NCBI GenBank assembly: GCA_937872275.1
Contig: CALMSE010000209.1
Location: 1 to 17,708, forward strand
Direction of reading: 5' to 3'
DNA: 17,708 nucleotides
From: an uncultured Leucobacter sp.
GTDB taxonomy: Bacteria; Actinomycetota; Actinomycetes; Actinomycetales; Microbacteriaceae
Below the pieces are notes generated by a model. It was not told the origin of the DNA, ran no database searches, and was given only the letters and a program-made list of their open reading frames with translations. Each line of letters begins with the position of its first letter. Positions within the stretch are counted from its first letter, which is position 1. A program made the translations under genes and the position numbers. Shown here piece after piece: positions 5,958 through 13,893 of the stretch.

Positions 5958-6494
5958 CTAGAAGGGCTGCTCGTCGTCGAAGCCGCCGAAGGACTGCTGT
6001 CCCTCGACCACCGCCGACTCGCCCCACGCCGGCTGACTCTGCGCGGCCCCGTACCCGCCGCCCTCGGTCTGCCCGTACGACGGCGCCGCCCCGTTCCCGG
6101 GCTTCTCCCACCCGCCACCGGCTGGGCCGCCCGACCCGGCACGAGCGACGGACGCGGTGGCGAAGCGCAGCGACGGTCCGACCTCCTCCACCTCAAGGTC
6201 GAGAGAAGTGCGGTCCTGCCCCTGGCTGTCCGTGTAGGCCCGCTGCGTGAGGCGACCCTGCACGATGACGCGCATGCCCTTCGCGAGCGTCGAGGCGATG
6301 TTGTCGGCCTGCTCACCGTAAGCGCGGCACCCCACCCAGAGGGGCTCACCGTCAGCCCAGTCGCCGGACTGGCGGTCCCGCACGCGCGGAGTCGAAGCGA
6401 TGCGGAACGTCACCCACGGCTTACCCGCCTGGCTGACGCGCGGTTCGGGGTCGGCGACGACGTTCCCGATGATTGTGATGATCGGTTCGTTCAT
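5958..6494 (-). CDS. ssb: Single-stranded DNA-binding protein
   Basis: 178 aa from ATG 6494-6492 (ATGA overlap with the HNH gene). The N-terminal OB fold is clear: IITIIGNVVADPEPRVSQAGK, VTFRIAST, the PLWVGCRAYGEQADNIASTLAKGMRVIVQGRL core and RTSLDLEVEEVGPSLRFA. A glycine-rich linker (about 118-165) follows. It ends in an acidic tip, DDEQPF, equivalent to the E. coli SSB tail that contacts partner proteins. It coats single-stranded DNA during phage replication and for the RecT-type annealase encoded in the same operon. The start is fixed by the overlap and by the conserved MNEPIITIIGN opening. Confidence 0.95.
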   Translation of the reverse strand: MNEPIITIIGNVVADPEPRVSQAGKPWVTFRIASTPRVRDRQSGDWADGEPLWVGCRAYGEQADNIASTLAKGMRVIVQGRLTQRAYTDSQGQDRTSLDLEVEEVGPSLRFATASVARAGSGGPAGGGWEKPGNGAAPSYGQTEGGGYGAAQSQPAWGESAVVEGQQSFGGFDDEQPF

Positions 6495-6997
6495 GATGCG
6501 TTCCTTCTCTTGTAGAGGCCCCGCTCGTGGCGGGCTTGCTTCCGGCGATCGGCTTGGAGCTTGTTGTTGTTGCGTCGGCACTCGTTGCAGCGCCGCTCGG
6601 TGTACCCGTCGGTGCGCACATAGAGGGTTGTGGATTCCGGCGTGAGAGCGTGGCCGTGTTTGCAGGCACTTCGCCCAGCGTTCGGTGCGGTTGCCCTGCC
6701 CTTTGCCGCCATGTCGCGCATGTTCTCGACCTGCGCGCCCTCTCGAAGGTGGGAGGGACGCGCACAAGGTGGGTTGTCGCACAGATGCATGACCACGCCG
6801 TCGAGATCGCGGTCAAGGTGATTCATCAGCGAGATCCGGTGTACCAGCCGAGTGCCATGCAGCGGCCGCGGTGAGACCCCGTAGCCTCTGCCGTTCTTCG
6901 CTCCTGTCCACTCCCAGCATTCGCCGAGTTCTGGTCGATGGGGCGGCAAACTCGTAGGAACGAGATGCTCGCCGAGTATCAGCGGGATAGAGGCCAT
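6491..6997 (-). CDS. HNH endonuclease, homing-endonuclease-like, between dnaB and ssb
   Basis: 168 aa from ATG 6997-6995 after a GAGGTG ribosome site. The N-terminal half matches the HNH_3-type nuclease core: CWEWTGAKNGRGYG (27-40), VHRISL (52-57), GVVMHLCDNPPCARPSHL (67-84) and ENMRDM (91-96). This core binds a catalytic metal through His and Asn residues, with a structural zinc at the cysteines. The C-terminal half has a second Cys/His set (CKHGHAL, RRCNEC) followed by a basic tail, probably for DNA contact. Such genes commonly move between phages and often sit among replication genes. Here it is neatly coupled to both neighbours, so it disrupts nothing. Confidence 0.9.
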   Translation of the reverse strand: MASIPLILGEHLVPTSLPPHRPELGECWEWTGAKNGRGYGVSPRPLHGTRLVHRISLMNHLDRDLDGVVMHLCDNPPCARPSHLREGAQVENMRDMAAKGRATAPNAGRSACKHGHALTPESTTLYVRTDGYTERRCNECRRNNNKLQADRRKQARHERGLYKRRNAS

Positions 6998-7000
6998 GAT

Positions 7001-8323
7001 TTACACCTCTCCCGGCTCGATCAGAGCCGTGTCTTCGTGGTCTTTCTGGACGATGCGGGCGTACTCGCCCTGGAAGCGCAGGGTGCGTTCCCCGGGCTGC
7101 CCCTGCCGGTTCTTCGGCACGATGAACTCGATGTCGGACGTCATGTAGTTCTTCCCGCCCACCCGCTTCTCTGGGCGGTGGAGCAGCACGATCGCATCCG
7201 CTGCGTGCTCGAGCGCGGCCGTGCCGCGTAGATCCGTGACGAGGGGGCGCGGCGACTTCCTCGCCGCACCGTCGCGGTTCAGTTGTTCGAGGAGCACGAC
7301 CGAGCAGTCGAGATCCTTCGCGAGCGCCTTCGCGTCATTCGCCCATGACTCCAGATCGAGCGGCCTCGACCGTGACCCGGGCGGGGACTTCACCAGGCCG
7401 AGGTAGTCCACGACGAGGAGCCGCAGATCACCCTTCCGGTGGAGGGCCCGTGCGAATGCGGTGACGTCTTCCCAGCGGGCGCCGGGACGGTCGTATACCT
7501 CGAGGGGCAGCTGGCCGATCGCGTCCTCCGCGGCCCGCACCGACTCCCACCCCTCAGGCGTCAGCTGGTGGTGCTGCAGCGCCGACTGGTGGATGCCCTG
7601 CATCATCGAGATCAGCCGCTTCAGGAGATCCTTCTCCGTCATCTCCAGCGAGATGTACCCGACCCGGCCGCCGAGCTCTGCGACGTGCAGCGCCAGCTGC
7701 AGCCCGAAGATGCTCTTCCCGTTGCCCGACCGGCCGGCGACGGTGTACATGCCGCCGGGGCGGATCCCGCCGATCATCGCGTTCAGCGACGGCCACGGTG
7801 TCGGGAGGTGGGGGACACGCGACTGCATCTCCTCGACGAGCTCCCCGAACACGTCCCCGATGCGGTGCGACTGGCGGAGTGTGCCGCCGCGGAGGTCGGC
7901 GACGATGTTCGCCGCCTGCTCGACGATGTCGGCGCCCTCATCATCTCCGGACGCGGCGAGCATCCGGATCGCGTCGGCCGCCTCGGCAAGCTTCCGGCGT
8001 TCCCCGAAGCGGCGCACGATCTCCGCGAACTCCATCGCCTGGTACCCGTACACGTTGAGGCCTGCGAGCTCGTGCGGGTAACCCGCGTCCATCTGATGGG
8101 TGCGGCCCGTCTGCACCAGCAGGTCGTTGACGGAGATCGGGGATGGCGTCCTGCCCTGGTCGGCGACGTCGCACATCGCCACGTAGAGGGCGGAGTTCCG
8201 AGGCACCGCGAAGTCCCCCTCGCGGACGATCTGCCGCACCTCCCAGATCCTGGCCGGGTCAGCGAAGATCGCCCCGAGGAGATACCCCTCGGTCTGCGGG
8301 TCGTACTGGATCTGCTCGGTCAC
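7001..8323 (-). CDS. dnaB: Replicative DNA helicase, DnaB family
   Basis: 440 aa from GTG 8323-8321 (GTGA overlap); the longer opening from 8452 runs back inside the loader gene. The N-terminal helical domain (1 to about 150, EGYLLGAIFADPARIWEV) is followed by the RecA-like ATPase core. Walker A is GRSGNGKS (197-204), YISLEM is near 223-228, Walker B is LLVVDYLGL (302-310), LEQLNR is 345-350, and DLRGTAALEHAAD (364-376) and PKNRQGQPG (403-411) are the H4/DNA-loop and arginine-finger regions. Length and motifs are normal, so it should be active as the phage fork helicase. The initiator and putative loader are encoded immediately upstream. Confidence 0.96.
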   Translation of the reverse strand: MTEQIQYDPQTEGYLLGAIFADPARIWEVRQIVREGDFAVPRNSALYVAMCDVADQGRTPSPISVNDLLVQTGRTHQMDAGYPHELAGLNVYGYQAMEFAEIVRRFGERRKLAEAADAIRMLAASGDDEGADIVEQAANIVADLRGGTLRQSHRIGDVFGELVEEMQSRVPHLPTPWPSLNAMIGGIRPGGMYTVAGRSGNGKSIFGLQLALHVAELGGRVGYISLEMTEKDLLKRLISMMQGIHQSALQHHQLTPEGWESVRAAEDAIGQLPLEVYDRPGARWEDVTAFARALHRKGDLRLLVVDYLGLVKSPPGSRSRPLDLESWANDAKALAKDLDCSVVLLEQLNRDGAARKSPRPLVTDLRGTAALEHAADAIVLLHRPEKRVGGKNYMTSDIEFIVPKNRQGQPGERTLRFQGEYARIVQKDHEDTALIEPGEV

Positions 8324-8667
8324 GACCGCGGCCCTTCCTCGATGATCTGCAGCACGTCGGCCGGCATCACCGGATACCGGGAGGACCGGTAGTGCTCGGT
8401 GATCGCCTGCTCGGTGTCCTCGATCGGGAACCCGTCGAGCACTTTCAGCCATGCGCGCGCCTCGTACTCGCCGCGCTCACGCCCGTCGAACGCTGCGGCG
8501 AGCGCGAGCAGGTTGTACGTGTCCCGCCAGGTTCGAATCGCTGGGCGCCGATCTGAGACGATTTCCTGGGCCCGCTCGTCGGACTGCCCGGCCCGGCCGC
8601 GATCGCCTGCGGTGGCCCCCATGGCGGCACGCTCCGCATGGGTCCGGTTGTCACTGCCCAAGCTCAT
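8320..8667 (-). CDS. Putative helicase loader, SPP1 G39P-like
   Basis: 115 aa from ATG 8667-8665, with a GGGGGAG ribosome site; it overlaps the initiator gene by 17 bases and dnaB by GTGA. A disordered polar N-terminus leads into a helical domain: TWRDTYNLLALAAAFDGR, YEARAWLKVLDGFPIEDTEQAITEHYRSSRYPVMPADVLQII. The pattern of repeated helices, a pair of short aromatics, and a closing P-x-x-A-D-V/I resembles the G39P 'loader and inhibitor of G40P' family. The position between initiator and helicase is exactly where such loaders occur. Similarity is low, so this rests on pattern and context. Confidence 0.75.
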   Translation of the reverse strand: MSLGSDNRTHAERAAMGATAGDRGRAGQSDERAQEIVSDRRPAIRTWRDTYNLLALAAAFDGRERGEYEARAWLKVLDGFPIEDTEQAITEHYRSSRYPVMPADVLQIIEEGPRS

Positions 8668-9427
8668 GACTCCCCCAATCGTCCGTGCGGGGCTCCTGCT
8701 GCCTGATCCTCTGCGCCATGCGCTCGACGGCGGTCCCCTCGCGGGCACCGGCGCGCGGGGGGAGCGGTTCGTCTTCCCACCTGTCGCCGTTCAGCCATGT
8801 CGCCGGGTGAGGGATGAACCGCTTCTCCGGCAAGTTCGGGTCGTCGCGAAGGCGGCGTGCACCATCGAGCAACGGGGTCGGGTTCCCCGCCCGCTCCACC
8901 GCCTTCTCGAAGGCCTTCCGTGCGGTGGCTTTCCCCGCCTTCCTGGGGTAGGTCGACCAGAACGCATCGAATGCGGCGGCCGACACCACCTCACCCCCCT
9001 TGGGGGTTTGGGGGTTATCTACCTCAGATCTATCTACCTCTATAAGAGGAGCGATCTGCTCGCTGGTGCCGGTAGGCTCGGTCGTTTCCTGCCGGTTGGA
9101 ATGGTCCCTACCGGCATCCGGTGCCGCTAGGGATTCGTCCTCGTCGAGAGGGCGATCCATCAGGCGGTATCCGTCGGCCTGTCGATAGCCACGCTTCGAG
9201 GTTCGGCGCACCCGCTCGACGACACCAAGCTCCTCGAGCTCGCGCAATGCGTCGCGCACTTTGCGCTCGGAGCAGCGGGCCTCCGCCGCGAGCGTGGCCT
9301 GGCCGGGGAAGTTGCCCCGCAGGCCGGCTCGCGTTGCGAGGGCGCCGAACACCATCACGCCCCATACCGAGACGCGCTGGTGTTCCCGGAACATCCACGT
9401 CGGGATAGCTGCGAATCCTTCAGCCAC
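8651..9427 (-). CDS. Phage replication initiator (winged-HTH, lambda O-like organisation)
   Basis: 258 aa from GTG 9427-9425 after AAAGGAGA. Residues about 1-95 form a winged helix: IPTWMFREHQRVSVWGVMVFGAL, ATLAAEARCSERKVRDALRELEELGVVERV (the recognition helix), then a basic wing. A polar linker (about 92-150) contains the EVD-RS-EVD repeat encoded by AT-rich DNA repeats. The C-terminal domain (FDAFWSTYPRKAGKATARKAFEKAV ... FIPHPATWLNGDRWEDEP, 153-221) is a module common to phage replication proteins, probably the helicase/loader contact. Gene order initiator-loader-DnaB supports the role. Confidence 0.88.
   Translation of the reverse strand: MAEGFAAIPTWMFREHQRVSVWGVMVFGALATRAGLRGNFPGQATLAAEARCSERKVRDALRELEELGVVERVRRTSKRGYRQADGYRLMDRPLDEDESLAAPDAGRDHSNRQETTEPTGTSEQIAPLIEVDRSEVDNPQTPKGGEVVSAAAFDAFWSTYPRKAGKATARKAFEKAVERAGNPTPLLDGARRLRDDPNLPEKRFIPHPATWLNGDRWEDEPLPPRAGAREGTAVERMAQRIRQQEPRTDDWGSHELGQ
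8994..9049. other. Candidate phage replication origin inside the initiator gene
   Basis: Within the linker-coding part of the initiator gene the base composition drops sharply to A/T. Two 10-bp direct repeats, TATCTACCTC, lie at 9016-9025 and 9031-9040 (15-bp period). An inverted repeat CCTCT-ATA-AGAGG lies at 9037-9049. A C-run/G-run hairpin-like stretch with GGGGG repeated lies at 8994-9014. In lambdoid phages the iterons of ori lie in the same part of the O gene. Functional assignment is inference. Confidence 0.5.
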
Positions 9428-9857
9428 GGTTCTCTCCTTTCACGGGCACCCAGGCCCCGATCAACGCCATCCACCGGTCCCACTCGTCGCCGTAGATGGC
9501 ACGCATCATCTCCGCTGCCGTCTCCGCCGAGATCGGGACCGCTTTCCCGTCTTCGGTGAGACGCGCCCACCCCCAGATGAACGGGTAGAGGACCGGCACA
9601 AGGGAGGGATCCTTCACCCACTTCTTGACCTTCGCCCCGTAGGCGAGGGCCTTCGTCTGCAGGTCGCGCTCCGCACGCTCGTTGCACGAGGCGCACAGGG
9701 TCACGCTGTCGGTGATCGACGGCCGGATCTTCGACCCGCCCATCCCGACCGCCCGCCGGTGCCCGTGCGTGAGATCCCCGCGCTTCCCGCAAAGAGCGCA
9801 CTGCTCGTGATCCCGCTCGTACATGCCCGCCCGGGTCTTCGGTGTCGGCCCGGTCAC
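9420..9857 (-). CDS. HNH-type zinc-binding protein, probable nuclease
   Basis: 145 aa from GTG 9857-9855 (GTGA overlap). The N-terminal half has the HNH layout: CALCG (20-24), LTHGHRRAVGMGG (29-41) and LCASCNERAERD (54-65), i.e. two CxxC zinc pairs flanking the HxH catalytic strand. The C-terminal half (VLYPFIWGWARLTEDGKAVPISAETAAEMMRAIYG) is not a known nuclease part and may bind DNA or a partner. Its place just upstream of the initiator gene suggests a replication-recombination or restriction-like role. The start overlaps the small gene before it. Confidence 0.85.
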   Translation of the reverse strand: MTGPTPKTRAGMYERDHEQCALCGKRGDLTHGHRRAVGMGGSKIRPSITDSVTLCASCNERAERDLQTKALAYGAKVKKWVKDPSLVPVLYPFIWGWARLTEDGKAVPISAETAAEMMRAIYGDEWDRWMALIGAWVPVKGENRG

Positions 9858-10045
9858 TGGAACGCACCCGCCTTCCACACCCGGAACTCGTGAATCCCGG
9901 ACAGCACCACGCGGGGGTAGGCGTTCAACGCCTCGAGCGTCAGCATCCCCTCCCGGGTGCGGCCGTCCACCCTGAACACGCGCTCCTCGCCCTCGACGTG
10001 CACGATGTCGCCGAGCTGGATCTCCTGCAGCTTCCGCTTCGCCAC
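9854..10045 (-). CDS. 63-aa beta-rich protein of unknown function
   Basis: GTG start at 10045-10043 after GGAAGGGG; the longer in-frame opening is antisense-like and rejected. The protein (AKRKLQEIQLGDIVHVEGEERVF then RVDGRTREGMLTLEALNAYPRVVLSG) reads as a small five-stranded barrel of the SH3/KOW kind. It ends in a GTGA overlap with the HNH gene. No specific family is named; a nucleic-acid-binding role is possible. Confidence 0.65.
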   Translation of the reverse strand: MAKRKLQEIQLGDIVHVEGEERVFRVDGRTREGMLTLEALNAYPRVVLSGIHEFRVWKAGAFQ

Positions 10046-10047
10046 GG

Positions 10048-10488
10048 TCAGCCCCTTCCCGGCCCGCCGGCCATCTGCACGGCGGCGAGCACCAGCTTCG
10101 ATTGCGTCTGCAGCGAGCTCTTGCGAGAGTCGACGAGGTCCGCGAGGCCCTTCGCATACCGGTACGCGATCTGCGCGGCAGCCTCCTCGGCCCGCTCGGC
10201 CTCGGTGGCCAGATCGACCACTGCAGCGCGGGCCTCCGCGTTCTTCCCTTCCGCGTTGCCCTGCGCCGCCGCGCGCGCTCGGAGGAGCGTCTCCGCCGCC
10301 GCTGCGCGCACCTTGTCGGCTTGCGTCACGATCCACAACGCCTTGTTCGCGACGGAGTCGACACGCTCCAGCTGGTAGATGATCTGGTCCGGGGTGCGGA
10401 TCTCGCCCTCGGTGGGCGGCTCGATCGCGATCTCCTGCCGCATCTTCGCCACCCACCCCTCGACCTCCGCGGCCGTGTGCTGCGTCAT
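10048..10488 (-). CDS. Helical phage protein downstream of the annealase
   Basis: 146 aa from ATG 10488-10486 (ATGA overlap with the RecT-like gene). Nearly all alpha-helical: [13 protein letters not shown], a [26 protein letters not shown] stretch, and an alanine-rich region ([32 protein letters not shown]) likely to be a coiled coil. Proteins of this size and composition recur next to RecE/RecT pairs in actinophages. A structural or accessory recombination role is inference from position only. Confidence 0.75.
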   Translation of the reverse strand: MTQHTAAEVEGWVAKMRQEIAIEPPTEGEIRTPDQIIYQLERVDSVANKALWIVTQADKVRAAAAETLLRARAAAQGNAEGKNAEARAAVVDLATEAERAEEAAAQIAYRYAKGLADLVDSRKSSLQTQSKLVLAAVQMAGGPGRG

Positions 10489-11369
10489 GACTGCCCCGGA
10501 TCGAGCAGGCGCGCCCTGCGGCGCCGAATCATCGCGCCCAGCGGCGTGCCCGTCGCATCCATCGGCGCGGAGAGCACCCCCTGCTCGCTCGCGTCATCCC
10601 AGACCTCCCGCAGCGCGTCCACGTCGGCCGCGGTCATGAGACGGTCGACCCACGCCTGCACGTCGAACTCCGCCTCGGCAGAATCCTCGATGACTTCGGC
10701 CTCGACCGGCTCCTCGGCGGGCTCGGTCACCTCTGCCACGTTCCCGCTGGCGTCCGATGCTGCCACCTGCGCATCCCGGCGGGCAGGCTTCCGCGAGGGC
10801 TGGCTGCCCGCCTGATCCATCTCCTCCGACGAGTAGAGACCGGAGAGATCCTGCGGGAATGCCTTGCGGAGTGCGAGCATTTCGGCGCACTTCGCAAGCA
10901 TCAGCGCGGGCATCTTCTGCCACATCGGCCCACCGGCCGAGTAGGCCTTGAACGTCGCCACCGCGAACAGCGGCTCCCTGAAGGTGCGCCGGTACACCCC
11001 GACGCGGGCGGCGGCGGGCGGCTTCGAATCGTCGAGCCACACGTCGACCCAGGTGATACCGTCGGACGTCCACTGCGCCGCGGTCTGCCCCTCGTACTCG
11101 CCGGAGCGCTCGGCGACGAGCCGGGCGCCGTCGATGCTGATCTGGATACCCCACTTCCCGCCGCGCTCGATCGCGTAGATCTGGCGGGCGATCGGGTCGA
11201 GGCCCGTGCGCTGGCAGTGCGCGAGGAACGCCTCGACGGTCGCACGCGGCGCCAGCTGCCGATTCTGCCCTCGCCCGGAGACGAGGCCGGCAGCCTCAAC
11301 GAGCGCAGCCTCCTGCTGCGTCCAGACGTTCGGATCTCCCGTCGTGGGGAGAGCGAGTGCGGTACTCAT
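10485..11369 (-). CDS. recT: RecT/Bet-family single-strand annealing protein
   Basis: 294 aa from ATG 11369-11367, which overlaps the exonuclease stop as ATGA; the opening to 11468 is rejected as it lies inside that gene. The Bet core spans about 40-210: [49 protein letters not shown], then [20 protein letters not shown], then [37 protein letters not shown] variable, acidic C-terminal part (210-294) follows. It anneals complementary single strands produced by the partner exonuclease, promoting phage recombination. SSB from the same operon is its expected partner. Confidence 0.93.
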   Translation of the reverse strand: MSTALALPTTGDPNVWTQQEAALVEAAGLVSGRGQNRQLAPRATVEAFLAHCQRTGLDPIARQIYAIERGGKWGIQISIDGARLVAERSGEYEGQTAAQWTSDGITWVDVWLDDSKPPAAARVGVYRRTFREPLFAVATFKAYSAGGPMWQKMPALMLAKCAEMLALRKAFPQDLSGLYSSEEMDQAGSQPSRKPARRDAQVAASDASGNVAEVTEPAEEPVEAEVIEDSAEAEFDVQAWVDRLMTAADVDALREVWDDASEQGVLSAPMDATGTPLGAMIRRRRARLLDPGQS

Positions 11370-12388
11370 GCTTTCGTTCCCTTCCCGGCGGTGATGGTTG
11401 CCCGTGCCGCCTTGCCCTTTTTCACGGTCTTGACCGTCTTCGTGTGCTGGTTCGCGAGCTCGTCCCACTCGGCCTGCAGCTTCTCGACGCGGGCCTTCGC
11501 CCGCTTCAGTGCCGCGGTCTCCTTCGGGTGTGCAGCCTCAGCCGTCTCGAGGTCGACCTCCTCCTCGTCGATCTCCTCGTCCGGCGTCCCGGGCGTGATC
11601 GTGACGCGGGCGAGCGGGGACTCCTGAGAGATGCCCTTCTCGACGACTGCCGAATAGTGCGTCTTCTTGAGCTCCGTCCACCGCTTCTCTTCGTCGATCG
11701 CGCGGAGGTAGTTCACGGCGTGCGTGTCCACCTCCTCGTCGATCTCGTCGTCCGAGTCGGCATCCAGCGCGGCGAGCACCTGATCCGCAGCCCTGAGCAG
11801 TTGCGCGATCATGCCCTCGTCACGGGGGAAGAACTCGCGCGACCGCGGGCCCGGCCGGAAGGCCCCGGGCTCGCCCAGGCGAAGCTCGACATTCAGCCAG
11901 CACCCGATCGCCCCGGTCACGTAGCAGCACCACTGCATCTGCCACTCGTAACCCTTCTCCACGAGCGCCGCAGACCCCTTCGGCAGCGGCTTCCCCGAGG
12001 TCTTGATCTCGTCGAGCACCAACTGCCCGTCGAAGTCGACCGACAGCCCGTCGGGGGAAGCCAGGTAGCGCGAGTCCGAGGCAGCATGGACCACGCGCGA
12101 CTCCGGGATGACGCCGTGCCCTGCGAGGTCCGCCGCGATGATCGGCTCCCGCTCCTTCCCCCACTCCGTGTAGGCATTCCCGGTGAAGCTGTCGCCCTCG
12201 CGCTTCTGCTTCACGAGATCCCGGACCGCCTGCTCCCGGCTACCGGCGAGCATGATCTTCGCGAGCTCGGTCGCGGTCACGCCCTGGGCCCGCTCGGCGA
12301 GCCACGCTTCCCGGTCCTGGTCAGACGCGCCGGCGCGGGCTTCGAGGTCAGCGAGCACGGGGGAGAGATCGGTGTCGATGCGGTTCAC
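11366..12388 (-). CDS. YqaJ/RecE-type recombination exonuclease
   Basis: 340 aa from GTG 12388-12386 (GTGA overlap). The YqaJ/lambda-Exo-like PD-(D/E)XK core is visible: [20 protein letters not shown] (27-46), [18 protein letters not shown] (71-88), YLASPDGL with D113, [10 protein letters not shown] with E127 and K129, then [13 protein letters not shown] with the paired glutamines Q150/Q152. The C-terminal third is acidic then lysine-rich ([27 protein letters not shown]), an appendage of unknown use. It degrades one strand of double-stranded ends and hands the product to the annealase encoded next. Confidence 0.92.
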   Translation of the reverse strand: MNRIDTDLSPVLADLEARAGASDQDREAWLAERAQGVTATELAKIMLAGSREQAVRDLVKQKREGDSFTGNAYTEWGKEREPIIAADLAGHGVIPESRVVHAASDSRYLASPDGLSVDFDGQLVLDEIKTSGKPLPKGSAALVEKGYEWQMQWCCYVTGAIGCWLNVELRLGEPGAFRPGPRSREFFPRDEGMIAQLLRAADQVLAALDADSDDEIDEEVDTHAVNYLRAIDEEKRWTELKKTHYSAVVEKGISQESPLARVTITPGTPDEEIDEEEVDLETAEAAHPKETAALKRAKARVEKLQAEWDELANQHTKTVKTVKKGKAARATITAGKGTKA

Positions 12389-12684
12389 TCGGAATCACCG
12401 CTCTCCAAGTCGTCGATCGGGAGCGCCTCGTTGCCCGTCCGCTCCGCATACCGGGCCTTCAAGATCGCGCGCACCGTCTTCTCGTCCGCCCCGGTGACCT
12501 GCTCGATGTGCTTGACCTTGATCGACGCCGAGAACGGCGCCGGATCCTTCTTCGCGAGCCCGTTCCGGGCGATCACGGCGACCACCAGGACGTCGTCGGG
12601 CGAGCCGCTGAGGAAGTGCTCCTCGAGCGGCTGCATGCCGTCGAGCTCGTCGTCCGGGCGGGTGCTGCTGTACTTCAGAACCAT
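12385..12684 (-). CDS. 99-aa unknown protein upstream of the exonuclease
   Basis: ATG 12684-12682 overlaps the resolvase stop by one base (TGATG). The N-terminal half is acidic and beta-like (MVLKYSSTRPDDELDGMQPLEEHFLSG then DDVLVVAVIARNGLAKKDP). The C-terminal half (SASIKVKHIEQVTGADEKTVRAILKARYAERTG) contains a helix-turn-helix-like TGADEKTVRAIL. It is encoded between the junction nuclease and the recombination pair, which suggests an accessory recombination or regulatory role. No family is recognised. Confidence 0.75.
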   Translation of the reverse strand: MVLKYSSTRPDDELDGMQPLEEHFLSGSPDDVLVVAVIARNGLAKKDPAPFSASIKVKHIEQVTGADEKTVRAILKARYAERTGNEALPIDDLESGDSE

Positions 12685-13061
12685 CAGTTCGTTCCTTCCG
12701 TTGTGGGCCTGTGCCCGTTGATGAGAGAGATGAGGTCGTCGAGGGTGCAGGTCACCCACTGCTTGCCGGGATCGCCGACTCCGTGCCGCTTGTGCACCGT
12801 GAGGCCGGCGAGAGCGTCGTCGTTGAGCCGTTCCTGCTCGGTCTCCCTCGCCCAACTCGCGAGGTCGATCCGGCTGGTGTTCTTCACCTCGACGACGACT
12901 CGCTGCCCGTGAACACGTAGGCCTGCGATGTCGCCCTTGTCCTTGCCGCCGGTCTTCACGCGCCGGTCGATGCGGTCGTCCACGTGCTCGGCCAGGTAGT
13001 CGGCGACGAGGCGCTCCTGGCGGGTTCCGGCCGCCTTCGCGGAGGCCCTGCTGCGGCTCAT
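12684..13061 (-). CDS. Holliday-junction-resolvase-like PD-(D/E)XK nuclease
   Basis: 125 aa from ATG 13061-13059 (ATGA overlap). The restriction-like fold is evident: R14-x-E16 on the first helix (RQERLVADYLAEH), VKTGGKDKGDIAGLRV with D44, and RVVVEVKN with E58 and K60. Basic and polar segments follow (SWARETEQERLNDDALAGLTVHKRHG). This matches the small resolvase family frequent in actinophages. It should resolve recombination or replication junctions made by the exonuclease/annealase pair encoded downstream. Confidence 0.9.
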   Translation of the reverse strand: MSRSRASAKAAGTRQERLVADYLAEHVDDRIDRRVKTGGKDKGDIAGLRVHGQRVVVEVKNTSRIDLASWARETEQERLNDDALAGLTVHKRHGVGDPGKQWVTCTLDDLISLINGHRPTTEGTN

Positions 13062-13297
13062 CGTCGTCCCTCCACGACCTGCACGAGGAAGTCGATCCCG
13101 CCGACGATCCGAGTCGCCTCCACAGCACCCACCATCGACGGGAAGCCCTCCGCGAGCCGCGCCAGGTTCCCCGGGTCGGCCTTCATGGCGGCCTGGATGA
13201 GCAGCTGCGTGAAGCTCCCAGGCTGCCTGCCGGCGGGGTGCCCGAACTGCCAGAGCACATGCTGCGCGTCCTCGGGGGAGACCTCGACCGTGATCAC
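13058..13297 (-). CDS. 79-aa unknown early protein
   Basis: GTG start at 13297-13295, 4 bases after the membrane-protein stop. The sequence (MITVEVSPEDAQHVLWQFGHPAGRQPGSFTQLLIQAAMKADPGN when read with formyl-Met) shows a short strand, then two helices and a GAVEATRIVGGIDFLVQ region. Proteins with this PEDAQHVLW...GSFT..L....KAD.GN.A.L pattern are frequent in Microbacterium-type phages as hypothetical proteins. No function is known to me. Confidence 0.78.
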   Translation of the reverse strand: MITVEVSPEDAQHVLWQFGHPAGRQPGSFTQLLIQAAMKADPGNLARLAEGFPSMVGAVEATRIVGGIDFLVQVVEGRR

Positions 13298-13301
13298 GAC
13301 A

Positions 13302-13529
13302 TCACCGCTTCGTCGATCCGGTCCGAGAACTCGAGCAGTCGGCCCACCACGCCACGAACAGGAGCAGCATGACGACCAGCCCCGGTATCGACACGACCCC
13401 CATCCAGAGGGGCGGCAGAGCCGAGAAGAGTCCCGTGACGGCCGCGAGACCCGACATGGTCGCGAGCAGGCACAGGAGCCACCACACGATCGAGGTCCAC
13501 GCGATCAACTTCGAACTTGATCTGGTCAT
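13302..13529 (-). CDS. 75-aa two-pass membrane protein
   Basis: ATG 13529-13527 after GGAAGG. Two hydrophobic segments are evident: residues about 9-31 (IAWTSIVWWLLCLLATMSGLAA) and 42-62 (WMGVVSIPGLVVMLLLFVAWW), joined by a short loop and followed by a polar Ser/Arg tail. Third positions are almost uniformly G/C in this frame, which rules out the overlapping 79-aa frame (13294-13533). Small early membrane proteins of this sort are often linked to superinfection exclusion or envelope change, but nothing specific can be read here. Confidence 0.8.
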   Translation of the reverse strand: MTRSSSKLIAWTSIVWWLLCLLATMSGLAAVTGLFSALPPLWMGVVSIPGLVVMLLLFVAWWADCSSSRTGSTKR

Positions 13530-13623
13530 GCATTGGGATTCCTTCCGGGAAATTGGGTGCAACGAATCGACCTCCGACCAGACGGGCCGGGGCGAGATAG
13601 TCAAGGGAGGGGGAGGGGAGGCG

Positions 13624-13863
13624 CTACTCGCGTTTGCCGGTGACCCGGGTCGACTCGACCCAGTCGTCAATCTCCGACTGCTCGTAGATCACCGTCTTCA
13701 ACGACGGCTTCCGGTAGTCCGGGCGGAGGCCCCTCTTCCGACGATCGGACAGGATTTCCTCCGTCATGCCGGGCACCCGCTCGCAGACCTGCGCCGGAGA
13801 CAGCCAGACCGGGCACGGCACGGCACTCTTGCGAGGCCGGATGTGGGTCACCTGGGCAGTCAT
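13624..13863 (-). CDS. xis: Excisionase-like winged-HTH protein
   Basis: 79 aa from ATG 13863-13861 with a GAAGGAG site at the right distance. The fold is MerR/excisionase-like: WLSPAQVCERVPGMTEEILSDRRKRGLRPDYRKPSLKTVIYEQSEIDDWVEST, i.e. a recognition helix, then the wing with a Tyr and the closing DDWV helix. Such proteins bend att DNA and direct the tyrosine integrase to excise. Its position at the head of the lytic operon, and a phage integrase in the same window, support this. A role as a simple transcription factor is the alternative. Confidence 0.75.
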   Translation of the reverse strand: MTAQVTHIRPRKSAVPCPVWLSPAQVCERVPGMTEEILSDRRKRGLRPDYRKPSLKTVIYEQSEIDDWVESTRVTGKRE

Positions 13864-13893
13864 GCTGCACGCTCCTTCGGATAAGTTGAGGGG

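Noticed and set aside
13294..13533. 79-aa minus-strand frame overlapping the two-TM protein
   Set aside because: It has a tempting GTGA overlap, but the alternative frame encodes two clear membrane spans and has far stronger G/C third positions.
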